From positions 62,001-126,000 of the forward strand of contig NZ_JAQMYP010000007.1 in the NCBI RefSeq assembly GCF_028369295.1: 64,000 nucleotides of DNA. Reading direction: 5' to 3'. A model generated the notes under the pieces. That model worked only from the letters and a program-made list of their open reading frames with translations, was not told where the DNA came from and did no database searches. This document shows positions 1-9,066 of this stretch, one piece after another. A program made the position numbers and the translations under genes. Position 1 is the stretch's first letter. Every line of letters begins with the position of its first letter. Source of the stretch: Streptomyces sp. HD (GTDB taxonomy: Bacteria > Actinomycetota > Actinomycetes > Streptomycetales > Streptomycetaceae).

Positions 1-21
1 GGGAACTGCGCGATCAGCCAC
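1..21 (-). repeat. Dispersed Streptomyces-type intergenic repeat, edge copy
   Basis: The first 21 bases are the reverse complement, with one mismatch, of bases 8954-8974 (core GCGCAGTTCCC). The same core is familiar to me from many Streptomyces intergenic regions. The copy is cut by the window edge, so its true length is unknown. Confidence 0.55.
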
Positions 22-78
22 GTACGAGCCGCAGGCACCCACTATTTGCAGGGCCCACGGTGAGAGGGTGAGGCGGAG

Positions 79-1002
79 TTGAGTCGCGACATCGACGTGC
101 TCGTGCTGGGTGGTGCGGGTGTGGACACCATCGTGTACGTGCCGGAACTGCCGTTGCCGTATGCCGACAGCTACATGATCGACCGTGGGATCCGGACTCG
201 CGCCGGGCAGACCGGTGACTTCGTGGCGCTGGGACTGGGCGCGCTGGGACTGCGGATCCACCATCTCGACATGCTGGGCGACGATCCCGAGGGTGATCTG
301 GTGCGTGCCCTGCACGGCGAGAAGGGCATCGCGTTCACAGCGGTCCCGCAGCCCGCCGGGACGAAGCGTGCCGTCAATCTTGTCGGCCCCGACGGCAGAC
401 GGCTGTCGCTGTACGACACCAGCCGCGGGCACGCCGACGACCGCCTCCCGGAGGCCACGGTGCGTGCCCTGGCCGGGGCGAGCCGTCACGTGCACGTCAC
501 CATCACCCAGCCCTGCGCCCATTCCCTGCCGCTGCTGCGCGAGTCGGGCGCGACGCTGTCCACGGACCTGCACGACTGGGACGGCGAGAACCCGTATCAC
601 GAGCCGTTCGCGTACGCGGCGGACGTCGTCTTCCTGTCCGCCGCCGCCCTGGCCGACCCCGAGCGGACGATGCGCCGGATCGCCGATCGGGGCCGGGCCG
701 AGGTGGTCGTGGCCACGGCGGGCGCGAAGGGCGCGTACCTACTGGCCGACGACGAGCTGACCCGCATACCGGCCGCGACGCCGCCCGCACCGGTGGTGGA
801 CTCCAACGGTGCGGGCGACGCCTTCGCCGCCGCGTTCCTCTACGCCTGGCTCAACCGTGAGACACCCCGACGCAGCGCCCTGTACGGCGCCATCGCCGGC
901 GCCCACGCGTGCACCGTGCCGTCGACGGAGGCGGACGCGATAGGGCGGGACGAACTCCTCGTGCGGGTGGCCGAGTCGGAGGTGACGGCGCCGAACCCGT
1001 AG
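79..1002 (+). CDS. PfkB/ribokinase-family carbohydrate kinase
   Basis: A 307-residue cytoplasmic sugar or nucleoside kinase. The N-terminus (VLVLGGAGVDTIVYVPELP) is the first beta strand and substrate-binding start of PfkB kinases, and the C-terminal signature VDSNGAGDAFAAAFLYA holds the DxxGAGD anion hole with the catalytic Asp. Length is normal for the family. The start is TTG, preceded by GGCGGAG. The substrate cannot be read from sequence; ribokinase, fructokinase and adenosine-kinase-like activities are all possible. It ends 4 bases before the convergent M1 peptidase gene, so the two share almost no terminator space. Confidence 0.88.
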   Translation: MSRDIDVLVLGGAGVDTIVYVPELPLPYADSYMIDRGIRTRAGQTGDFVALGLGALGLRIHHLDMLGDDPEGDLVRALHGEKGIAFTAVPQPAGTKRAVNLVGPDGRRLSLYDTSRGHADDRLPEATVRALAGASRHVHVTITQPCAHSLPLLRESGATLSTDLHDWDGENPYHEPFAYAADVVFLSAAALADPERTMRRIADRGRAEVVVATAGAKGAYLLADDELTRIPAATPPAPVVDSNGAGDAFAAAFLYAWLNRETPRRSALYGAIAGAHACTVPSTEADAIGRDELLVRVAESEVTAPNP

Positions 1003-1006
1003 GGCG

Positions 1007-2509
1007 TCAGTGCTCGTGGTCGTGCACGTCGTTCGTCGCCGCGATCTTCTTCCACGACTTCGGCTGCGCGGGTGCCCCGGACACCTTCGCGATCGACGCC
1101 TCCCGCGCCGCCGGACCAGCCGGCTTCGACGGCTGGAACAGCCAAGTGTCGAACAGCGCCGCCAGCGGCTTGCCGGACACCTCCTCGGCGTAGCGCTGGA
1201 AGTCGGCCACCGACGCGTTGCCGTAGGCGAACTTCTGCGGCCAGCCCTTGAGGATCGCGAAGAACGCCGCGTCCCCGACCTCGTTGCGCAGCGCCTGCAG
1301 CGCCAGCGCACCCCGGTCGTAGACGGCGATGTGGAACTGGTTCTCCGGCCCGGGATCACCGGGCTTGACCGTCCAGAACGCATCGTCGGCCGGGTGCGAG
1401 GCGTACACGTAGTCGGCGATCTCCTGCGCCGTCCCCTCGCCCTCGTGCTCCGACCACAGCCACTGCGCGTACCGTGCGAAGCCCTCGTTGACCCAGATGT
1501 CCTTCCAGTCCCGGACCGACACGTCGTCGCCGTACCACTGGTGGGCCAGCTCATGCACGACGACCGAGACGTTCGACCCGTTCCCGAACTGGCGGGGACT
1601 GTAGAAGGGCCGGGTCTGGGTCTCCAGCGCGTACCCGACGCCAGGGGTGTTGGGCACATACCCGCCGACCGCGTTGTAGGGGTACGGCCCGAAGTACTCG
1701 GTCAGCCAGTCGGCGATCTCCCCGGTCCGCTCGACGCTCGCCCGCGCGGCACCGGCGGTGTCGCCGAGGTCCTTGCTGTAGGCGTTGATGACCGGAATTC
1801 CACTCTCGGACGTCCCGGTGGTGACGTCGAACTTGCCGGCCGCGAAGGTGGCGAGATATGTCGCCTGCGGCTTGTTGGAACGCCAGTTGTAGCGGGTCCA
1901 GCCGGCCCGTGAAGTCGTCGACTGCAGCGTTCCGTTGGAGATGAACTGCGTGCCGTCCGGCACCTGCACCGACACGTCGAAGGTGGCCTTGTCACGCGGG
2001 TGGTCATTGCTCGGGAACCACCACCAGGCCCCCTCGGGCTCGCCCGCGGCGACCCCGCCGTCCGGAGTGCGCAGCCACGCGTTGAAGCCGTACGCCTTCT
2101 TCGTGGACGGCACCCCGCGGTAGCGCACGACCACGGTGACGGCCGTGCCCTTGGCGAGCGGCTGCTTCGGCGTGATCTCCAGCTCGTGCTCGCCCGAGGT
2201 CGCGAACGACGCCTTCGCGCCATTGACCCGCACCTCGCTGACGTCCAGCAGAAAGTCCAGATTGAAGCGGGACAGATCCTGCGTGGTCTTCGCCAGCAGG
2301 GTCGCCGTCCCCGCCAACTCGTCCGTGGCCGGCTGGTACTTCAGACGCAGGTCGTAATGGGAGACGTCGTATCCGCCGTTGCCGTAGGCCGGGTAGTAGG
2401 GGTCGCCGATGCCCGGAGCGCCGGGGGCGGTGCTCGCGGCCGACGCCGGGATCGCCAGCATCAAAGAGGCGGCCGCGAGGGCGCCCGGCGCCATGAATCT
2501 GCGGTGCAC
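1007..2509 (-). CDS. Secreted M1-family zinc metallopeptidase (aminopeptidase N-like)
   Basis: A 500-residue exported peptidase expected to remove N-terminal residues from peptides outside the cell. Residues 1-25 form a Sec signal peptide (MHRRF, hydrophobic core, cleavage near ASA-AS). The zinc site is HELAH at 319-323 with the third ligand Glu342 in NEGFARY, the HExxH-x18-E spacing of clan MA/M1. An aromatic stretch, AWWWFPSNDH (161-170), is typical of the compact secreted actinobacterial M1 enzymes. It is shorter than E. coli PepN because the C-terminal helical domain is missing, which is normal for this subgroup. The His-rich end (DVHDHEH) is unexplained. It is divergent from the S15 peptidase gene. 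Confidence 0.92.
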   Translation of the reverse strand: MHRRFMAPGALAAASLMLAIPASAASTAPGAPGIGDPYYPAYGNGGYDVSHYDLRLKYQPATDELAGTATLLAKTTQDLSRFNLDFLLDVSEVRVNGAKASFATSGEHELEITPKQPLAKGTAVTVVVRYRGVPSTKKAYGFNAWLRTPDGGVAAGEPEGAWWWFPSNDHPRDKATFDVSVQVPDGTQFISNGTLQSTTSRAGWTRYNWRSNKPQATYLATFAAGKFDVTTGTSESGIPVINAYSKDLGDTAGAARASVERTGEIADWLTEYFGPYPYNAVGGYVPNTPGVGYALETQTRPFYSPRQFGNGSNVSVVVHELAHQWYGDDVSVRDWKDIWVNEGFARYAQWLWSEHEGEGTAQEIADYVYASHPADDAFWTVKPGDPGPENQFHIAVYDRGALALQALRNEVGDAAFFAILKGWPQKFAYGNASVADFQRYAEEVSGKPLAALFDTWLFQPSKPAGPAAREASIAKVSGAPAQPKSWKKIAATNDVHDHEH

Positions 2510-2737
2510 GAAAGCTCCAAGTCGTAGGGGGTGGAGTCTGTCCGGAGCCTATTCACCACCTGTGCCCCTCGGTGTGTCCATGACCATTGCTGTCACACGA
2601 TCGCCATTCGGCCGACATGAGTGGATCCGCCCCAGGGGTGGTTATCGGCCACGCCAGACACGGATGGCCACGAATGGACCTCACGTGTCATCAGCCGCCC
2701 TCTTCTGCACAGGAGTTGATCGATGTAACGTCCGCGC

Positions 2738-4696
2738 ATGCCGAAACGCATGCGCTTCACGATCTGGAGACCGCTCGTGGCGGCGGTCACGGCCGCCCTG
2801 CTGGCCGCGTTCCTCGCCCCCATGACGGCACACGCCGCCCCGCGGGAGAGCAAACCCGTCTATTCGTACGAGCACGCGATCCGCGAGGCCGTATGGGTGG
2901 ACACCGGGCTCGACCACGACCGCGACGGCAAGCACGACCGCGTCGCCGTCGACATCGTCCGGCCCCGCGAGGCCGCCGCGCAGGGCCGCAAGGTGCCCGT
3001 CGTCATGGACGCCAGCCCGTACTACTCCTGCTGCGGGCGCGGCAACGAGAGCCAGAAGAAGACGTACGACGCGAGCGGCAACGTGGTCCAGATGCCGCTG
3101 TTCTACGACAACTACTTCGTGCCCCGCGGCTACGCCTTCGTCGGCGTCGACCTCGCCGGCACCAACCGCTCCGACGGCTGCGTGGACGTCGGCGGCCGCT
3201 CCGACATCCTCTCCGCGAAGGCCGTCGTCGACTGGCTGAACGGCCGCGCCAGGGCGTACACGACCCGCACCGGCACGACCAGGGCCACGGCCACCGCATG
3301 GACCAACGGCCGCACCGGGATGATCGGCAAGAGCTGGGACGGCACCATCGCCAACGGCGTCGCCGCGACCGGCGTCGAGGGACTGAAGACCATCGTCCCG
3401 ATCAGCGCCATCTCCTCCTGGTACGACTACTACTTCCAGCAGGGCGCCCCGCTGTACGACTCGGGCCCCGAGTGGCTCTCCGACTACGTCGACAGCCCCG
3501 ACGCCCGCGCCAAGTGCGGCGCCGTCCAGCAGATGCTGGTCGACGGGGCCCCGCGCACGGGCGACTGGACCCCGCTGTGGACCGAGCGCGACTACGTGAA
3601 GGACGCGCGCAAGGTCCGGGCGAGCGTCTTCCTGATCCATGGCATGCAGGACCTCAACGTCCGTATGAAGCACGTCGGCCAGTGGTGGGACGCCCTCGCG
3701 AAGAACGGCGTCGAGCGCAAGATCTGGCTCTCCCAGACCGGCCATGTCGACCCCTTCGACTTCCGGCGGGCCGAGTGGGTCGAGACCCTGCACCGCTGGT
3801 TCGACCATGAACTCCTCGGCTACGACAACGGCATCGACCGCGAGCCGATGGCCGACATCGAGCGCCACCCCGACCAGTGGGTGACGTCCAAGGTCTGGCC
3901 CCCGCGCGGCACCGCCACCACCACCCTGCGCCCCGCCGAGGGCACCCAGCCGGGCGTCGGCACCCTCGGCACGGCCAAGGGCAAGGGCACCGAGTCCTTC
4001 ACCGACGACCCCCAGCACAGCGAGACCGACTGGGCCGCGAACATCGACCGGCCCACCCCGGACAAAGCTGGCTTCGTGACCAGGCCGCTCACCCGCGACC
4101 TGCGTCTGTCCGGCTCCTCCGAGGTCACCGTCACCGCCACCCCGACCACCTCGACGGCCCACCTCTCCGCCGTCCTCGTGGACCTCGGCCCCGACACCAT
4201 CCGCGACTACGCGACCAGCGGCGAGGGCATCTCCACGCTCACCGACCGCACCTGCTGGGGCGCGAGCACCACCGGTGACAGCGCCTGCTTCAAGGAGACC
4301 AAGGCCAAGACCGCCGACGTCGACTACACGGTCGTCAGCCGTGGCTGGGCCGACCTCGGCAACTACGCCTCGGACCTGAAGGGCGTACCGCTGACCCCGG
4401 GCAAGGCGTACACGATCACCCTCGACCTGGCGGCCACGGACCACGTCGTCCCGGCCGGCCATCGCCTCGCCCTGATCGTCGCGGGTACGGACAAGGACCT
4501 GATCGACCCTCCGTCGGCCAAGCCGACCCTGACCCTCGATCTCTCCCGTACGAAGGCCCGCCTCCCGCTGGTCGGCGGCGCCCCCGCCTTCATCCGTGCC
4601 ACGACGGGCTCCGTCTCCGTGGCTCCCGCGGTCACGCCCCTCGACGGCGTGACCGCACCGCGCGGCGCCCACCGCATCCCGGAGGGAGGCCGGTGA
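2738..4696 (+). CDS. Secreted Xaa-Pro dipeptidyl-peptidase (S15 family)
   Basis: A 652-residue exported serine peptidase predicted to release Xaa-Pro dipeptides. Residues 1-34 are a Sec signal (MPKRMRF, long hydrophobic run, AHA-AP). An alpha/beta-hydrolase domain follows, with the nucleophile in GKSWDG (Ser199), the acid region in [11 protein letters not shown] and the catalytic His in SQTGHVDP. The C-terminal half is the jelly-roll domain typical of X-Pro peptidases and cocaine-esterase relatives. It overlaps the following M14 carboxypeptidase gene by 4 bases (GTGA), so the two are translationally coupled and probably degrade the same proline-rich peptides. Adjacent cysteines (98-99, YYSCCG) suggest an extracellular disulphide. 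Confidence 0.9.
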   Translation: MPKRMRFTIWRPLVAAVTAALLAAFLAPMTAHAAPRESKPVYSYEHAIREAVWVDTGLDHDRDGKHDRVAVDIVRPREAAAQGRKVPVVMDASPYYSCCGRGNESQKKTYDASGNVVQMPLFYDNYFVPRGYAFVGVDLAGTNRSDGCVDVGGRSDILSAKAVVDWLNGRARAYTTRTGTTRATATAWTNGRTGMIGKSWDGTIANGVAATGVEGLKTIVPISAISSWYDYYFQQGAPLYDSGPEWLSDYVDSPDARAKCGAVQQMLVDGAPRTGDWTPLWTERDYVKDARKVRASVFLIHGMQDLNVRMKHVGQWWDALAKNGVERKIWLSQTGHVDPFDFRRAEWVETLHRWFDHELLGYDNGIDREPMADIERHPDQWVTSKVWPPRGTATTTLRPAEGTQPGVGTLGTAKGKGTESFTDDPQHSETDWAANIDRPTPDKAGFVTRPLTRDLRLSGSSEVTVTATPTTSTAHLSAVLVDLGPDTIRDYATSGEGISTLTDRTCWGASTTGDSACFKETKAKTADVDYTVVSRGWADLGNYASDLKGVPLTPGKAYTITLDLAATDHVVPAGHRLALIVAGTDKDLIDPPSAKPTLTLDLSRTKARLPLVGGAPAFIRATTGSVSVAPAVTPLDGVTAPRGAHRIPEGGR

Positions 4697-5952
4697 CCCG
4701 CATCCGAGCCGTCGTCCTCACCGCGGCGGCCCTCACGGCATCCCTCGTCGCCGTACCGGCCCAGGCCGCCGAATCCCCGCCCCGCACCGGCTTCGAGCAG
4801 TCGAACGGCGCCAGATGGACCGGCCAGCCCGAGGAGCAGGACTTCCTCGCGGCCGTCGACAAGGCGAGCGACCGGATCTCCCTCGCCCGCATCGGTACGA
4901 CGAAACAGGACCGTCCCCTCCAACTCGTCCGCATCGGCACCCGCGCCGCCCCGAACAAGGTGCTCCTCGTCTGCAGCCAGCACGGCGACGAACCCTCCGG
5001 CCGCGAGGCCTGCCTGTCCACCATCCGTGACCTGGCCTACGCCAAGGACCAGCGGACCCGGCGCTTCCTGGAGCGCACCACCCTGCTCGTCGTGCCCACC
5101 GCCAACCCCGACGGCCGGGCCGCCGACACCCGCGGCAACAGCGACGGCGTGGACATCAACCGCGACCACATCGCGCTGAAGACCGCCGAGGGCCGCGCCA
5201 TGGCCGCCGTCATCCGCGACCAGCGCCCCGACGTGGTCTACGACCTGCACGAGTACGGCGCCACACCGCAGTACTACGACAAGGACCTGTTCGACCTGTG
5301 GCCGCGCAATCTCAACACGGACGCGCACGTCCACGACGAGGCACAGGCCCTGTCCGAGTCGTACGTCCGCCCCGCGGCGCGGAGCGCCGGTCACTCGACC
5401 GGCACATACGGCATCTGGACCGACCCGGTCACCGGCGACCCGGTGAAGCAGGTCGCCGGCGACGGCCAGGAACGCATCCTGCGCAACATGTCCGGCGTCA
5501 AGCACTCGGTCGGCCTGCTCATCGAGAGCCGGGTCGATCCGCTCACGGACGCGGAGAAGGCGGACGAGGCGCTGAACAACCGTCGCCGGGTGAGCTCTCA
5601 ACTCGCGGCACTGGACGGCCTGTTCGGCTTCGCCGACGAGCACCGGCGTAAGGTCGAGGCGGCCACGGGCAGGGCCCGGCTCGCCGGCTGGGCCGACACC
5701 GGACCCGTCTACCTCGGCGGCGCCGACAACGACCCGGCCGAACCGGCCGAGGTGATCCAGGACCCGCCCTGCGGCTACCGGCTCACCGCCGGCCAGTACG
5801 CGGAGGTCAAGGACGAACTCGCCCTGCACGGAGTGCGGACACACGGCACCTACGTCCCGCTCCGCCAGTCCCTGCGCGCCTTGGTCCCGTTGCTCCTGGA
5901 CGAGCGGGCGCCGTACCACCTCACGGTCGGTGAGCCCGACACCGACTGCTGA
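4693..5952 (+). CDS. Secreted M14-family zinc carboxypeptidase
   Basis: A 419-residue exported metallocarboxypeptidase. Signal peptide at residues 1-25 ([19 protein letters not shown]). Zinc ligands fit the M14 pattern: HGDE in [12 protein letters not shown] gives HxxE, and the third His is in [31 protein letters not shown] is the substrate-carboxylate (Arg) region, and the catalytic Glu is probably in LLIESRVDP. The GTG start overlaps the S15 stop by 4 bases, so it is the second gene of a two-gene peptidase operon. Which side chain it prefers cannot be judged. Confidence 0.88.
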   Translation: MTRIRAVVLTAAALTASLVAVPAQAAESPPRTGFEQSNGARWTGQPEEQDFLAAVDKASDRISLARIGTTKQDRPLQLVRIGTRAAPNKVLLVCSQHGDEPSGREACLSTIRDLAYAKDQRTRRFLERTTLLVVPTANPDGRAADTRGNSDGVDINRDHIALKTAEGRAMAAVIRDQRPDVVYDLHEYGATPQYYDKDLFDLWPRNLNTDAHVHDEAQALSESYVRPAARSAGHSTGTYGIWTDPVTGDPVKQVAGDGQERILRNMSGVKHSVGLLIESRVDPLTDAEKADEALNNRRRVSSQLAALDGLFGFADEHRRKVEAATGRARLAGWADTGPVYLGGADNDPAEPAEVIQDPPCGYRLTAGQYAEVKDELALHGVRTHGTYVPLRQSLRALVPLLLDERAPYHLTVGEPDTDC

Positions 5953-6040
5953 AACGGTCAAGATCGACAGTTTCTGTGGTAGTCCCTGGTAGCCGACGTG
6001 GAACCGGCGTATCCACCGTTAACCGGGGAAGGTGCCGCAG

Positions 6041-7744
6041 ATGACTGAGGATCTGAAGAAGAGAGGCGGCGGCCAGGAACGTCCTGTCGACGTTCCCGGC
6101 CGCCACACCGACCAAGTGGTGTTCGGGGTGACCGCCGCCATAACGGTGGCCTTTGTGATCTGGGGCTGGGCGGCCACGGACTCGCTGGAGAGCGTGTCCA
6201 CGAAGATGCTCAACGGTCTGATCCACAACGGCGGCTGGGCCTTCATGCTGGCCGCCTCGTGTTTCGTCGTCTTCGCGCTGTGGCTCGCGATGAGCCGCTA
6301 CGGCCGCATCCACCTCGGCGCCGAGGGCGAGGAACCCGAGTTCAGGACCGTGTCCTGGGTCGCGATGATGTTCAGCGCGGGCATGGGCATCGGCCTGATG
6401 TTCTACGGCGTCAGCGAACCGCTCTCGCACTACACGACACCGCCCCCGGGCTCAGACCCCGCCAACTCCGGCGAACGCATGGAGACGGCGATGGCGACCA
6501 CCCTCTTCCACTGGACGCTGCACCCCTGGGCGATCTACGCGGTGGTCGGACTCGCCATCGCCTACAGCACCTTCCGCAAACGCCGGCGCCAGACCATCAG
6601 CGCCGTCTTCACCCCGCTGATCGGGGAGAAGCACGCGAACGGCTCGGCGGGACGGGTGATCGACATCCTCGCGATCATCGCCACCGTCTTCGGCTCCGCG
6701 GCCTCCCTGGGCCTGGGCGCCCTCCAGATCGGCTCCGGCTTCCAGGAACTGGACTGGATGGACGACGTGAGCACAGGCCTGCTCGTCGCGATCATCGCCG
6801 TGCTCACCCTGGCGTTCGTCGCCTCCGCCGTCTCCGGCATCGAGCGGGGCATCCAGTGGCTGTCCAACACCAACATGGTGCTCGCCCTGATCCTCGCCGT
6901 CTTCGTGTTCATCGCGGGCCCCACGATCATCGTGCTCGACCTGCTGCCCACCTCGATCTTCGCCTACCTCGGCGACCTGCCCCAGCTCGCCGGCCGCACC
7001 GAGGCCAGCGGCGGCGAGGGCGTCGCGGACTGGCTCGGCAGCTGGACCGTCTTCTACTGGGCCTGGTGGATCTCCTGGACGCCCTTCGTCGGCATGTTCA
7101 TCGCCCGCATCAGCAGGGGCCGCACCATCCGGCAGTTCGTCGGCGGCGTCATCCTCGTGCCCAGCACCGTCAGCCTCGTCTGGTTCGCGATCTTCGGCGG
7201 TACGGCGATGAAGCTGAAGGAGGGCGGCGGGCTCGGCGGTGAGGACACCCCAGAGGGGCAACTCTTCGGCGTGCTCCAGGAGTTCCCCCTCGCCACCGCC
7301 ACCAGCCTGCTCGTGATGATCCTGGTCGGCATCTTCTTCGTCTCGGGAGCGGACGCCGCGTCCATCGTGATGGGCACGCTCTCCCAGCGGGGCGCCCTCG
7401 AACCCGGCCGTTTCGTCGTCGTGTTCTGGGGTGTGGTCACCGGAGCCGTCGCCGCCATCATGCTGCTCGTCGGCAGCGGCCAGGGCGACGCGCTCACCGG
7501 CCTGCAGAACCTCACGATCCTGGCCGCCGCGCCCTTCGTCCTCGTGATGATCGGCATGTGCGTCGCCCTCATGCGCGATCTGCGCCGGGACCCGGTCATC
7601 GTGCGCGGCGAGATGGGCTCCGAGGCCGTCGAGCTCGCCGTGATCGAGGGCCACAAGAGGTACGACGGCGAGTTCGAGTTCAAGATCGGTCCGGGCGCCG
7701 GCACCGAAGCGGAGGGCGACCCACTGGGCCACGACCACGCCTGA
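6041..7744 (+). CDS. BCCT-family osmolyte (glycine betaine/choline-type) transporter
   Basis: A 567-residue inner-membrane transporter with about 12 hydrophobic helices. The family hallmark is WTVFYWAWWISWTPFVGMF, the Trp-rich aromatic box that binds quaternary amines, followed by IARISRGRTIRQFV. The N-terminal part contains FSAGMGIGLMFYGVSEPL, also conserved in BCCT carriers. I start at ATG 6041 because GGGGAAGG lies 8 bases upstream; a GTG at 6032 is in frame but overlaps that site. The C-terminal tail is short and charged, so osmosensing of the BetP kind is uncertain. It is followed by a long hairpin (7784-7843) that could end its transcript. Confidence 0.93.
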   Translation: MTEDLKKRGGGQERPVDVPGRHTDQVVFGVTAAITVAFVIWGWAATDSLESVSTKMLNGLIHNGGWAFMLAASCFVVFALWLAMSRYGRIHLGAEGEEPEFRTVSWVAMMFSAGMGIGLMFYGVSEPLSHYTTPPPGSDPANSGERMETAMATTLFHWTLHPWAIYAVVGLAIAYSTFRKRRRQTISAVFTPLIGEKHANGSAGRVIDILAIIATVFGSAASLGLGALQIGSGFQELDWMDDVSTGLLVAIIAVLTLAFVASAVSGIERGIQWLSNTNMVLALILAVFVFIAGPTIIVLDLLPTSIFAYLGDLPQLAGRTEASGGEGVADWLGSWTVFYWAWWISWTPFVGMFIARISRGRTIRQFVGGVILVPSTVSLVWFAIFGGTAMKLKEGGGLGGEDTPEGQLFGVLQEFPLATATSLLVMILVGIFFVSGADAASIVMGTLSQRGALEPGRFVVVFWGVVTGAVAAIMLLVGSGQGDALTGLQNLTILAAAPFVLVMIGMCVALMRDLRRDPVIVRGEMGSEAVELAVIEGHKRYDGEFEFKIGPGAGTEAEGDPLGHDHA

Positions 7745-7783
7745 GTGGCGCAAGGACGACCGCACCTCGTCCGTCTGTTCGCT

Positions 7784-7843
7784 CCCCAGAGCGGGATGTA
7801 CCGGAATATGTCATGCCGCGCTCATATCGGTCCCGCTCTGGGG
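7784..7843. terminator. Large inverted repeat between the BCCT gene and the next gene
   Basis: Two perfect 13-base arms (CCCCAGAGCGGGA at 7784-7796, its complement at 7831-7843) enclose 34 bases that can pair further (CCGGAATATG against CATATCGG). The element ends 11 bases before the ATG at 7855. It could terminate the transporter transcript, fold in the 5' leader of the next gene, or be a paired operator. There is no T-run. Confidence 0.6.
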
Positions 7844-7854
7844 ATACTCACAGC

Positions 7855-8877
7855 ATGTCTGCCGAGTACGCGACCTTCGGCCTGGCACCGGCGATGCGTG
7901 CCGGTGGCGTCCTCGCCAACGGTAACTACCAGGTGCACCGGGACTTCGTGGACTTCATCGTCGACGGCCGCCCGCTGCTGTTCCAGCTGTCCGACCTCGA
8001 CGCCGTCTCCCCGCTCGCCTCCGACGTCCCGCCCGCCATCTTCACCGCCCAGGTCCGCAGCCTGCTCCTGGAGGCGGAGGCCCCGCTTCCAGGGGGCAGG
8101 TATGTCATCTATGGCTGTCCCGACTGCGAGGACCTCGCCTGCGGCGCGGTCACCGCGGTCATAGGCAAGGACGATGACGACTACATCTGGCAGGACTTCG
8201 CCTGGCAGACCGAAGAACACGCCGACCTCGAACTCAACGGCTACCACGGCATCGGCCCCTTCCGCTTCCGGGGAGCCGAGTACCGGGCGGCACTCGGCTC
8301 CCTGCTCGACGGCGGCTCCGAGGCACCGCGCCGCCGAGTCCTCCTCATCGGCGCCCGCGTCGCCCTCCTCGCCAAGCTCGCGGCGGCCCTGCGTACCATC
8401 GGCATCGGCGCCGACATCACCCATGACGTGGGCGGCGTCCCCGCCGACGAACTGCGCGCCTACGGTGCCGTCGCCTTCGGCCGTGCGATCGGCGAGGAGC
8501 AGCGTGCCGCCGTACGCCGTGTCTTCGCGGACGCGGGCGTAGAGGTGGCGTACGTCGATGGCCTCGCGCCGATCGTGCCGCTGCTGGTCGCCCAGATCGA
8601 ACACGCCCTGGACCGCAGTCCGGTCGAACAGCGCCGGCTGACCGGGCTGGTGGCGGCCGACGGCGCGGCGGGCGTCGAGGTGACCTCGCCGTGCCGGGTC
8701 CGTCTCACCGCGTATCGCGTAGACCGGCTGTACCGGACCCATGAGCATGAGGTCTTCGACGGTGTTCTGGAGGCGGGGCGGCACCGGATCGCGTTGGACG
8801 CCAAGGCCGTGAAGGGGGAGTCGTTCGTGGTGGCTCGGACGTCGGGGAGTGTGCTGGTCGAGTCGATGGCGAGGTAG
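7855..8877 (+). CDS. Conserved protein of unknown function
   Basis: A 340-residue soluble protein I cannot assign. The N-terminal half is acidic and contains a paired-cysteine segment, GCPDCEDLACGA, around residues 87-98. The middle has a nucleotide-fold-like strand, RRVLLIGARVALLAKLAAAL, and an alternating alpha/beta region; the C-terminal part is beta-rich. No signal peptide or membrane helix. I recall Streptomyces homologues loosely labelled oxidoreductase, but no cofactor motif supports that. The ATG at 7855 fits the domain start (AEYATFGLAP); the same frame extends upstream through the transporter gene as an open but shadow reading. It probably has its own promoter or sits behind the hairpin at 7784-7843. 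Confidence 0.72.
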   Translation: MSAEYATFGLAPAMRAGGVLANGNYQVHRDFVDFIVDGRPLLFQLSDLDAVSPLASDVPPAIFTAQVRSLLLEAEAPLPGGRYVIYGCPDCEDLACGAVTAVIGKDDDDYIWQDFAWQTEEHADLELNGYHGIGPFRFRGAEYRAALGSLLDGGSEAPRRRVLLIGARVALLAKLAAALRTIGIGADITHDVGGVPADELRAYGAVAFGRAIGEEQRAAVRRVFADAGVEVAYVDGLAPIVPLLVAQIEHALDRSPVEQRRLTGLVAADGAAGVEVTSPCRVRLTAYRVDRLYRTHEHEVFDGVLEAGRHRIALDAKAVKGESFVVARTSGSVLVESMAR

Positions 8878-8953
8878 TGCGCCGTCGGGGGTGCCGCGAT
8901 TCGCTCCGCGGGAGGGGTGCTGTGCTATGCCGTCGTGCGTCTGCGGGCTCGTT

Positions 8954-8985
8954 GTGGCTGGTCGCGCAGTTCCCCGCGCCCCTTG
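8954..8985 (+). repeat. Dispersed Streptomyces-type intergenic repeat
   Basis: GTGGCTGGTCGCGCAGTTCCC and the following CGCGCCCCTT form a short element seen in many Streptomyces genomes, always outside genes. It matches the inverted copy at the window start. Here it lies in the 189-base gap between the unknown gene and the ABC-F gene. No coding function. Confidence 0.6.
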
Positions 8986-9066
8986 GCGGCGTTGCCGACC
9001 CCGGCGTTCTTGTGCGCGGGAAACCCCGGCGCGTCCTGGGTGGTGCGCGCATTAGGATCGCTCCCT

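Noticed and set aside
2681..4672. Long minus-strand open frame opposite the S15 peptidase
   Set aside because: Gly/Arg/Val-rich shadow caused by high third-position GC; the plus-strand protein has signal, active site and family pattern.
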